From positions 186,001 to 250,000 of the forward strand of contig JANCRA010000116.1 in NCBI GenBank assembly GCA_024362935.1: a stretch of DNA of 64,000 bases. Reading direction: 5' to 3'. The translations under genes and the position numbers were made by a program. Shown in pieces: positions 27,501-39,500 of the stretch (position 1 is its first letter; the number at the start of each line of letters is the position of its first letter). A model generated the notes under the pieces. The model did not search any database. It saw nothing but the letters and a program-made list of their open reading frames with translations, and was not told the origin of the DNA. This stretch comes from Setophaga petechia. Lineage: Eukaryota > Chordata > Aves > Passeriformes > Parulidae.

Positions 27501-30500
27501 CCCAGGATGAATCTGAACAAATCCAGCTCAGGATGAATCTGTAAAAACCCATCCCAGGATGAATAAATACAAATCCATCCCAGGATGAATAAATACAAAC
27601 ACATTCTAGGAAGAATCCCAGCAAACCCATCCCATGATGAGTCCCAACAAATCCACCCCAGGATGAATCCCAACAAACCCATCTCCCTCAGAGGGAAGAG
27701 GATCCTGGGCAGCAGTGTGTTAGCTCTGCCTTACTTTAATTCCAACACCTGGATTAAAAAGAGCATTTTGTCTGCTTTGGGCTCTGGTTTTTAACCCTTT
27801 CACTGAACAGGACAAGCAGCAACTTGAGGGCAACCAGAGAATTCCAGCCCCAATTCAGGTGGGTGCCTGAAGACCCAGGAGGAGCAGGTTTGGGAGCAGA
27901 GCCCTGGGGGTGGCACCACGATGCTCCTGCCATGAGGAGCTGCTGTCACTTTGTCACAAGACACCTCATCTCCATCAATCTGACTTGGCACAGGGCTCAG
28001 TTCAAGGACACCTCATCTCCACCACCCTGACTTGGCACAGGGCTCACTTCAAGGACAAAATTCCCTGCAGAGAGCACGAAGGGCTGAAGCTGGGAGAGGA
28101 CCAGAGCTAGTGAAGAAAATCAACTTCTTCAGATGCTCCAAGCCCCCGCCAACCCTGCCTTGGACACTCCCAGGGATGGCGCAGCCCCAGCTTAGAAAGA
28201 GTCACAAATAAAATGATTTTTGATTCATGCACTCCAATCCCTCCTGTTTTTAAGAAACTCAATCCCAAAATGTAGGGATGGTCTGGAGAGTGTCAAGGCA
28301 GCATTGAAGAGGAGAAGGAGGAGTAAGAATTGGACCTCCTGGAATCCTGTGTGCTGAAGATGCTCTGGGTGAGCTCTGTGGGCACCCACCACCCCCAGAC
28401 CTGGGCACTGCCACACCCCTGACCTGGGACCCCAAACACCAAGGGGCACAGCAGCACGGTAGGATCTTACCCCAAATTTGGGGTTACTCCTCTGCAGGTT
28501 GAGGGAAGGGACTCTGTCCACACCATGGTCATTTTTGTTCCATTTGATTCCTAATCTGCCCTATTCCATTTAATTCCTAATCTACCCTATTCCATTTAAT
28601 TCCTGATCTACTCTATTCCTTCTGATTCCTAATCTATGCCATTCTTTTGATTCTTAATCTATCCTATTTGTTTTGCTTCCTAACCTACCCTGGCATTTCT
28701 TCTTCCAGTAAATTTAAATATAAACATAATATAAATATAAATATAAATATAAATGGATATAAATACAAATATATATGGATATAGATATATAGATATATAG
28801 ATATATAGATATATAGATATATAGATATATATACAAATATATAGATATATAGATATATAGATATAGATACAGATGATATAGATATGAATGTAAATGTAAA
28901 TGTAAATATAATAAGAAATAGAAATAGAAATAGAAATAGAAATAGAAATACGTTAATGTCACACATAATTTAATGTAATGCACTACTAATTCTTCCTGGT
29001 TTATACCCTGTAGAAACTTCAATTAAATATTTTTCTTCATTTTCTTCTGTCTGGTCAATAAATAACTCATTTTACAAACACAGCTGATTCACCACCCTTA
29101 AAACTCATGGGCCCAGTCCCATTTTAGGTGTGGGCCACCTCGATTTCAGTGCTCCCCAGACCCCTGAGCCTGATGCAGAGCAGGAATTCCCCCTGGACCC
29201 GTGACCAGGCCGAGGACAGGGACAGGGCAGGCTGGGCTCTTACGTTCGCACTCCTCCACGTCCAGGTTGAACTGGTGCAGGGCCCCCAGCGTCAGCTGCC
29301 TCACCTCGGCCTCCAGCAGCAGCTGCAGCAGCGACGTCGAGAGGTGCTTGCAGGCCGACATGCAGGCTGTCTGTGCCACCTTGCCCTGCAGGACAAACGG
29401 ACACGCGTCAGGGACACCACAGCAAAAGCCCCCGCAGGACTCGTCCAGAGCAGCCCCCTCGGTAAAGCCACCAGAGAACTCCTCCAGAGCAGCCAAAATT
29501 CCTCAGTAAAGCCATCAGAGCAGAACTTCTGCACAGCAGCCAAAATTCCTCAGTAAAGCCATCACAGAACTTCTGCAGAGCAGCCCAACCTCCTCAGTAA
29601 AAGCCACCAGAGAACTTCTCCAGCTCAGTCAAACATCCTCAGTTAAAGCCACCAGAGAACTCCTCCAGAGCAGCCTAACCTCCTCAGTAAAGCCACCAGA
29701 GAACTTCTCCAGCTCAGTCAAACCCCCTCAGTTAAAGCCACCAGAGAACTCCTCCAGAGCAGTCTAACCTCCTCAGTTAGAGCCAATAAAGAACTTTTTC
29801 AGCCCAGCCAAAACTCCTCAGTTAAAGCCACCAGAGAACTCCTCCGGCCCAGCCCAAACATCCTCAGTTAAAGCCACCAGAGAACTTCTCCAGCCCAGCC
29901 AAAACTCCTCAGTTAAAGCCACCATCAGAGAACTTCTCCAGCCCAGCGCAGCCTCCTCAGCGTGTCCAACCTGTGATGGGATCTCCCCACAGCACTCAAG
30001 GCCACAGCCGCCATCTCCCAAGGGAATCCCCTCTGAAGTGCCCATGGCTGAGGGAAGGGTTAGGCCTTGTTGGGTGCAGCTGGTTGAGTCCAGGAGAGCT
30101 TTGGGGTGCTCAGAGGTTAAAGCGTCCTCATCGTGCCCTAACACGGGTGAGACAGCATCCCATTGATTATCAGGGAATCATGGAATGTTTGGGTGGGAAG
30201 GGACCCCAAAATCCATCTCATTCCATGGCCAGGGATACCTCCCACTGTCCAGGTTGCTCCAAGCCCCAGTGTCCAACCTGACCTTGGATGTTCCCACCCA
30301 CAACCTGATCCTCTCTATGGCAGGTAGAGGGTCTGCAACAGGAACTAACCCCACAAAAATGGGGAAATCCTTTGGGACCAGAGCGGGATTTAGCCCAACC
30401 CCTCAGGCTGACACCACAGGGAGCGATCCCGATGCCTGCGTGCCCAACGCCACCAGGGAGCTTTTGGATCATGGCGCTGCCCTGAAAACAGCTCCAGCAG

Positions 30501-33500
30501 GAGATTATCTCCTCAAACACTCACAAAAGACTCTTAACACGCTTTCCTGGCACCAAGGCGTGGTTTAGGAGCTCTCACCGACTCTCAGGCGCACTGTACA
30601 AGCTGTGTTTAAACTGGGATTAAACGCGGACTTTACGCCGCGCTTCCAGCTCGGCACTGCCGGTTTCGTTATCGCGGCACGGCAACGTTTGATCCCTGTG
30701 CTGGGAAGGGTTTTTTCCCAGCTCTGCAAACTTGGTTTGGATCTTCAGGCCACATCCATCTTCAGCAGGAGAGAAAAATGGGTTTTTTATTTAAAAAAGG
30801 AGCCGAGCCGTGCGTTGCAGGGCAGGGTGCTCCATCTCTGGCTCGCCACCGCTCCCAGGCTCCAGAGCGTCCATCACTCACCTCCCAACAAACACCTGCA
30901 CCAAAATGAAGATGAAGCATGGCAACCATAAAGTTTAGCAGAGCTCTGGGGTTTTTTTCTTTGCTCTTCATCATTTGTTTGTGCTTTTCTGACACGCTGG
31001 GTTATTTAAAACCCTGCTCGTGCCAATTCCTCATCTCCGAGAGCTGCGGGAAGTACGGCGCTGCCCGGCTGTGATTTTTCTTCATTAATTCCAACAGACA
31101 CTCGAGTTTTTGCTGTGGTCGAACAGTTTTGACAGGATCAGGGAATATCCTGAGTTGAGAGACCCACAGGATCGTGGATCCAAGCCCTGGCCCTGCACAG
31201 ACACCCCAAAATCCCACCCTGTCCATGAGAGTGTGTCCAACACTCCCGGAGCTCTGGCAGCCTCGGGGCTGTGCCCATTCCCTGGGAGCCTGGACAGTGC
31301 CCAGCACCCTCTGGATGAGGAATTTTTCTCTGAAATCCAGCCTGAGCCTCCCCTGGAACAGCTCCAGGCATTCTCCAGGTCCTGTCCCTGTCACAGCTCC
31401 CCCTCAGGAGGAGCAAATCCCAGTGAGTGTCCCCTGCTCCAACTGGACATTCCCAGTGCCCTCAACCCCTCCATGCATCACTGGGATGTCCCAGATGGAA
31501 GCAGAGGATGGGAAATCAAAGCTCTGCAGCCAAGCCCTAGGACCTTACTGAGGGCAGGGGATGGGGCTCCTGACCCTTCCTGGAAGAGGACAAAATCCCT
31601 GGAGTAGCTCACACTCCACCTCAGTGGGAATTTACAGAGGATTGTAACTCTTGGAGAGGTCTTGGAGGTTCTCAGTTCCAGGTGAACCATGGAATGGTTT
31701 GGGTTGGATCTTAAATCCCAGGTGGATCCAAGTCCCAGTGTCCAACCTGGCCTTGGGCACTGCCAGGGATCCAGGGGCAGCCACAGCAAATCTGGGAATT
31801 CCAGCCCAGCCAGGAATTCCTTGCCAAGATCCCAGCCCAATCTCCCCTTTCTCAGTGGGAGCCATTCCCTGGGTGCTGTCCCTCTGTCCCTTGTCCCCAG
31901 TCTCTGTGCAGCTCTCCTGGAGCCCCTCCAGGGACTCTGAGGATTCCCTGGATTTTTCCCTTCTCCAGGGGAACACCCCTCAGGATGAACTTCATGAGAT
32001 TCCCCTGTGCCCACCTCTCCAGCCTGCCCAGGTCCCACTGGGTGCCCTCCTTTCCCACCCTACACAAAATAAAACCCCCAGAAAGGTTTTTCTGTCCCTA
32101 CTGACCAAAATTTCAGAGGAACAACCCCGTTACACCCCAAGCAGGGGTCAGATCAACCACTGGAGGAACCCCAAGGGTGACCCACACCTGCCCTGGGCAC
32201 CAAATTCTGGTCAGGAGAGAGTGAATGAGAAGTGACCCCACAAATGGGTGAAAAGGAGGCAACAATTGAGATAAAATGTCACATAATTAAGCCCCAAACA
32301 GGGAAAATGGGATGGGAAAAGTAATTTCATCATCAGGGCTTGGCAGCACCACGACTCTGAGAGGCTTCCCTGAGTGGAAGGGGCACTTCAGGATGTTCCT
32401 TATGGGAATGTTACCTCAGGACTCATTACAGAGATGGAAAAGGAGATCCAAACATGCCCAGAAGCAGCTTCTGGCTCAGCTTTCCCTCCTCCTGCCTTTT
32501 CCACACTGAATTAGGCCAGGCCTAAAACTGTTTCAGGTGCAAATGCACACTGTCCTCATTCTGAACCTGAATCTTCTCAGGCCAGCTGAGAACATGACCT
32601 TTTATTTCCATTATTCTTGAAGTTTAAACACCTAAAAATATTTTCTTTAAAAAACACCCAGTTTTTCCTCTCACAGAACACATGGATGCCTCACAGTTTA
32701 GATCCAGTTTTATCTGAAGAAAACAAAAGTATATGGAATTATTTTTTTCAGTTTTTTAAGCCTGAATCCCTTTTTCCCCCCTTATTTATTATCAGAGAAC
32801 TCAGAGATGCCACAGGAGTTTCAATCACGGTGTTAAATGTCTGCTCAGAGAACAGAAGGTACCACCAGGGATGAGCAGCAGCTCCTGCCCTGGGCACCGA
32901 GATTTAAAACCCTCCCAGAATTTATGGGTTTCACTCCTTATAAATAAGACCCGACTTAATCCTTTCCTGCCTCACCCCTGCGCTCCACGACTTACAGCAG
33001 CTCCTTATAAAGTCAGCCCTGGCTTGTGAACATCAATTTCAGGCCATTTCCCCAGGAATACAGCGGGAAATCTGCTGGATAAGCAGCTGCTGCTGACAGG
33101 AGACAAACGAGCGCGCGGCCGCGGATATTTCAGCGCTAATAAGCTGCTGCTGCGGCTGGAGGTTGTTTGTATTCCCGCTTGGAATGGCTCTGGCTGGCAG
33201 GAATCGAGCACATCCTCCTGCCACAGATGCCCACCTCGGCTCTCAGGAGTTTATTTACGATGGGGTTTCGCTTCTCAGCAGGTTTTTTGCTTGGTTTCTT
33301 TTTTTTTTTTGAGTTTTTCTGTAGTGCTGAAAGAGCCGGACTCGGTCGGGACACACAGAGCTGACTCTGGCATGGACGTGTTTGCCACAGCCACAGCCCT
33401 CCCAAAATCATTACCCATCCCAACCCTCCCAAAATGGTTACCCTCCCAAAATCTTCACCCTCCCAAAACGGTTACCCGCCCCACTGATCCCAAAATCATT

Positions 33501-36500
33501 ACCCACCCCAACCCTCCCAAAATGGTTACCCGCCCCAATCATCCCAAAATCGTTACCCATCCCAACCCTCTCAAATTCATTACTCTCTTGAAATGGTTAC
33601 TCACCCCAATCATCCCAAAATCATTACCTACCCCAACCCTCCCAAAATGATTACCCTCCTGAAATGGTAACCTGCCCCAATCCTCCCAAAATCATTACCC
33701 ACTCCAACACTCCCAAAATGGTTACCCACTCCAATCATCCAAAAATCATTACCCACCTCAACGCTCCTGAAATTGTTATCTGCCCCAACCCTCCCAAAAT
33801 CACTACCCACCCCAACCTTCCCAAAATCAGTACCCACCCCAACCTTCCCAAAATCATTATCCACCCCAAACCTCCTGAAATGGTTACCCTCCCAAAATCA
33901 TTACCTTCCTGAAATGGTTACCTGCCCCAATCCTCTCAAAATCATTACCCACCCCAACCTTCCCGAAATCACTACCCTCCTGATATGGTTACCTGCCCCA
34001 GTCCTCCCAAAATCATTACCCACAGCAACCCTCCCAAAATCATTACCCTCCCAAAATGGTCATTATCTGCCCCAAACATCCCAAAATCGTTACCCACCCC
34101 CACCCTCCCAAAATCATTACCCTCCCAAAATGGTTACCCGCCCCAACCCTCCTGACATCATTACCCACCCCAACCCTCCCAAAATCGTTATCCACCTCAA
34201 CCCTCCTGAAATCATTACCCTCCCAAAATCATTACTCTCCCAAAATCATCATCCACCCCAACCCTCCTGAAATTGTTACCCACCCCAACCCTCCCAAAAT
34301 CATCACCCTCTCAAAATCATTATCCACCCCAACCCTCCCAAAATCATTACCCTCCTGAAATGGCTGGTTACCCTGCCGAAGCGGTGCCCTGCCCCACCCT
34401 CGGTGGCGGTGCCAGGACCTGTGCCCTGGCACGCAGAGCGGGATCCCCGAGGTGTCCGTCGGGAGCTCAGAGCAGCCGCCGCGCTCAGCCGGCCCCGCGC
34501 TGATTCCCCGATGATTTTCGGGAGCCTGGCACAAGCTGGGGCACTCCCAAAGGCCTTGTCCCCGTGCCAGCACCCTGAGCAAGCAGCGGTGACGTCCTGA
34601 TCCTGCTCCCCAGAGTGGCTCCAGCCCTGTCTGGGTTTCAGGAACAGCTTCTCTTCTCCAGGGGAACACCCCTCGGGATGAACTTCATGAGATTCCCCTG
34701 TGCTCACCTCTCCAGCCTGCCCAGGTCCCACTGGGTGCCCTCCTTTCCCACCCTACACAAAATAAAATCCCCAGGAAGGTTTTCTGTCCCTACTGACCAA
34801 AATTTCAGAGGAACAACCCCGTAACACCCCAAGCAGGGGTCAGATCAACCTGTGGAGGAACCCCAAGGGTGACCCACACCTGCCCTGGGCACCGAATTCT
34901 GGTCAGGAGAGAGAGAATGAGAAGTGACACCCTGGTCCCTCAGCTCAGGAACAATTTGTCCAAAGGACAGGATGTGATCTGGACAGGGAACAAGGAGCAG
35001 GAATGCAGCCCTGAGCTGAGCACTCTGCAGGGAAAGGGGAAAACAAACACCTCAAAGGCACCAATGCTCCTTTACCGACGTGGCAGAAAACTGAAGAGAT
35101 TCAAAGCACACAAAGCAATCCCAGGAACAGCTCTGTGGGGTCATTCATTATTTAAGACCTTTGCAAATCCCATCAAAACCTGGATTTGCACTGGCAAGAA
35201 CAGGGATCACAGGTGAAAGCTGGCAGATCTCCATGGCTGAGATGCCCAAACCTCTCCCTGGTCCAACCTCAGCCAAACAAAACCATTCCAAGGGTGTCAT
35301 CCCAGCAAAATCCACAGATTTATTGTTTTGTGGTTCATCTCTGGCAATGAATCCTCTGTCCACGGCTCCTGATGGAACCTTGGGGTTGCCATGACACCTT
35401 TCAAGGTGACACTGTCCTCCCTGTGCCATCAAGGATCCCTCTGGACACACAGGAAGGATCCAGAAGGTTCCCTGTGGCTCAAGGTGACCCAGGATCCCTC
35501 TGGACACACAGGAAGGTTCCAGAAAGTTCCCTGTGGCTCAAGATGCCACTGCCCTCTCTGTGCCACCCAGGATCACTCTGGACACACAGGAAGGTTCCAG
35601 AAGGTTCCCTGTGGCTCAAGGTAACCCAGGATCCCTCTGGACACACCGGAAGTATCCAGAAAGTTCCCTTGGCTCAAGGTGACACTGCCCTCCCTGTGCC
35701 ACCCAGGATCCTTCTGGACACACAGGAAGGTTCCAGAAGGTTCCCTGTGGCCACTCCAAACACTGAAAGAGAAGAGCCAAACTCCAAATCTCTCGCAGAG
35801 ATGCAGCCAACAGGCTCCTACCAGAACACACCACCACAGCATCACTGAGGCTGGAAAAGCCCTCCAGGACCACCGAGTCCAGTCTGTGACCAAACCACAC
35901 CTCGTCCCCATCCTGAGCGCCGAGTGCCACGTCCAGGTGGCACCTCCAGGCATGGGGACTCATCCTGGGCAATCCCAAAGCCCAGTGTCCATCCTGCTTG
36001 AGGAGATCAGCCACGAAACCCTCTCTTTTCCACGCAGATGCCACAGGGAAGGCTCTGGGCTCCCAGGGGCAGCCCCGGTGGGGAAGGGCCGCGCGCGCGG
36101 AGGCTCCGGAGCCGGCCCCGCTGCCGGCAGCGTTTGTTTAGACACGGCCAATCTGTTCCCAATTAGCGAGAGGAAACGCCAAGAGGCTGCCTTGTTAATT
36201 AAGGAACTGGCTATCAAAGGACTCATTAAGAGCTACTGAAATGGAATGGTTGTTCAAATAAATACCCATTAATCTTAACGTGCAATCAGGAACGCGCTGC
36301 CAGTCCCCGCCACCCTGCAGGAGCACCTCTGGCTGCCAGGGAATCGTGGAATGGGTTGGGTTGGACCCCAAAGATCACCCAGGTCCACCCTAGAACACCT
36401 CCCTCTATCCCAGGGTGCTCCAAGCCCTGTCCTTGGGCTCTTTCAGGGATCCAGGGGCAGCCACAGCCTCCCTTCACCTGTTGGTGCCTCCTGCACTTCC

Positions 36501-39500
36501 CCTGGCCCCAACCAGGTGGGATGTGGTCCCAGAAATCCAAACCCAACTCCTGCTGTAGCTGAAAAACCCTCCTAGCGCCCCTCTGAGGAATTTACACAGC
36601 ATTTCCATGGAAAACAAAGCCTGACAGGCTCCAAGTGCTCTCAGAATTTCCAATTATTTTTTTTAGCTACCAGCAGAATTCCTTCCTCGCCCGCAACAAG
36701 CATCGGGATTGATGCCATTAAGGATATTTAGATGTGCAAAATCCAGGGACTTCAGAGAGCAGAAAAGCAGGCCAAAAAATGGGAATCCTTTGGTATTAAA
36801 TGTACAATTTTCTATAAACACCACAAGTTGTCCCCATAATTTCAACACTGAATTTCCTGACTTTCCCAATCCATAAGGCAGCACTGGGATGTTTTGCAGA
36901 GGATGGAAACGTGATGGGGAAATAATGAGCAATTGTTTGGTAGCACAAACCCCAGGATAATCCCAGTGGATCCTCCCTCTGCAGCCACAGATGGAGACTT
37001 CAGACCCTGCAGACCTCCCAGGGCTCATCTCCTGCTCCAGAAGCTTCTGGATCCCCTGACTGCCTCAAATTCCCCTAAACTGGGGGAAAATTCAGTAAAT
37101 CAGCTCTGGAAATTTTTCCTGCCTTGCCTGTCTTGTCCTGATTTGCCTTTTTTTTTAAACAACAGTTCTGCATTCGCTGAAGGTGGCAGAAAAACCCCAA
37201 ACCATCACCCAAAAGCACAAACGCTTCCCAAAATGTCAAAACAAATGAACGATGAGTACCTGTGAATTTTAAAAATATTTTTAAGAGGTTTACTTAAAAA
37301 AAAACCTTTCATTAATTGTCCAAAGGTCAATTTTCAACTGGACCAAGTAGGGGTTTTTGGTGGAGATTTTTGGTTGGATTTTTTTTCTGGTTTGTTTTGG
37401 GTGTTTTCAGCTTTGTTTTAGTTTAAGAAAACCACACAAAACCAAACAAAACCTCTACCAAAAAAAAAAAAAAAGAAAAAAGAAAGACAACCCAAAAGCT
37501 GTGGATCTGCACTCAAGATCCTGCAAAGAAATGGATTCTCCAGGACAAAGAGGTCCCGAGGAACAAGGGACAGGCCCAAGCAAGGACACCCCAAGCCCCA
37601 GTGATGTATCTGGTTGGTTGCCAGTGTCACCCCGAGCTTGGTGGCCTTCAGAGTTGTCCCCTCAAGGCTGGAGCTCAGCTCAATCACCACCATGCCCACA
37701 CCAACCTCCACGGCTCCATCCCACACAAACCCTGCAGGTACCAAGAAAACCCTCAATTAATTAATTCTATTTACTCAAGTTTGCAGCACTCATTAAGAAT
37801 AAATCCCTTTTTTGTCCCTATTTTTTTTTTAATGGAAGGAGGAGAGGAGCAGAGCAATTCCTGGTTTCCAGCTGTGGGCTCTGTCACTCCGTGTTGACGT
37901 GACACACGTGGGACACGAGGGGTGGCTGATGTGGTGTGTCCACCAACAGGCCCTCAGTGACTTCAGCCACTGGCAGACCTGGATTTGATCCCTGGCTCCG
38001 TGGAGCCATCCCAGGAGCTGAACACTGGAGCCACTGTGTGGATTTATGGAGCTGGAAAAAGGGGCCAGAGCCAAGTTAGGAGGTGACGTTCACGTGGCTT
38101 TGGGATCTGCCAAGGAAAAGAAGAAGGAGGGAAACCTTCCAGCCAAGGCTGGCTTGGGGGTCAGGCTCCTGGGCACATGGGAATGGCTGCTGGAGGAAGG
38201 GATATTCCTCAGCTGTGGACCCATGGGATGCTCCTCAGCCTTGGATCCACAGGATGTTCCTCAACTTTGGATCAATGGGATGTTCCTCAGTCTTGGATCC
38301 ATGGAATACTCCTCAGCCTTGGACCAAAGAGATGCTCATCAGCCTTGTGTCAATAGGATGATCATCAGCCTTGGACCCATGGGATGCTTCTCAACTTTGG
38401 ATCGATGTGATGTTCCTCAATTTTGGATCCATGGAATGCTCTTCAGCCTTGGCCAATGGGATGTTCCTTTATCTTGGATCCATGGGATGCTCCTAAACCT
38501 TGGACCAATGGGATGTTCCTCAATCCTGGGTCCATGAAATGCTCCTTAACTTTGGACAACAGGATGTTCCTCAATCCTGGATCCATGGGATGCTCCTAAA
38601 TTTTGGACCAATGGGATGTTCCTTAATCTTGGATCCATGGGATTCCCCTCAGCCTTGGACCAATGGGATGGCTCCTCAGTCCTGGATCCATGGAATACTC
38701 CAAGCCTTGGACCAATGGGATGCTCCTCAGTGTTGGACCATGGGATCCTCTGGACCTTGGAGCTCCTGATGACTCAAGGAGAGGTGATGTCTGCACACAC
38801 ATTTCTTTGGGAAGGCATTTTGGATTCCACCCGCACTGGGGCACATGGAATGGCCAATGTCACTGTCACCATGACAGCAGCGTCCCTTCCAACAGCCCCA
38901 GCATCCACTCCCAGCTGGGACAGACATCCATGCCCTGACTTTCCAGGAATGGGGGCACCTCTTCTGCCCAGGATCTGCCATTCCAGAAGTGATCCCACGA
39001 TCCAGAGTTGTTTGTTTGGGAGGAGGACAGATGCTCTGGGAGGGATGAACCTTGGGTCACCCATGGAAAAACCCTCAGTGCGACCAACAAATCACCAGAT
39101 TTCAAGAAGTTTCCCTGCTGGAGCTTTTCCTAAGTAAAACTGGGATTTTGGCCTTGGCTTTGACCACCCTTATCTCAGTTCAGGAGACATGAACATCCCA
39201 CCATGGAAGATCTCAGGTTCACCATGGAAAACCTACAGAGAGCAGCACCAATTAACCCAATTCCAAATGAAATTTGTCTCCTGCAAAGACCAACTCAACT
39301 GGAAAACTCCAAAGGTGGAGCAGCTCCAACCAGCCTGGAAGGCCCTGTCTGACCCAGGATCTCTCCCAAATTCCCATGGAAGCTGAGCCCTTTCCAGCAG
39401 CTGCATTCCAGAGGTGTGGAAAAAACTCCAAGGGGTGTTCTTTGCCAGAGGAAAACACTTCCCACCTTGATGATATTTTGGGAAAATGGGATTCAGCAAC

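Larger units (their letters stand above)
15510..29243 (-). other. EXOC6B: EXOC6B intron between exons 8 and 9
   Basis: 13.7 kb. The first part (15510-18390) is mostly single-copy sequence with a possible regulatory element. From 18396 to 28960 it becomes a patchwork of CR1 fragments and tandem repeats with units of 17, about 43, 52, 30, 474, 26 and 26 bp. 19350-20300 and 24430-25300 show nothing recognisable. Confidence 0.85.

Noticed and set aside
27181..27690. CRISPR-like regular 26-bp repeats
   Set aside because: Units are head-to-tail with no unique spacers, in a vertebrate intron.
28970..29110. Possible LTR remnant with AATAAA before exon 8
   Set aside because: No matching TG/CA ends or target duplication could be found.
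33291..34358. Several long plus-strand open frames rich in Pro, Lys and Ser
   Set aside because: They are translations of the 27/17-bp minisatellite with shifting frames.
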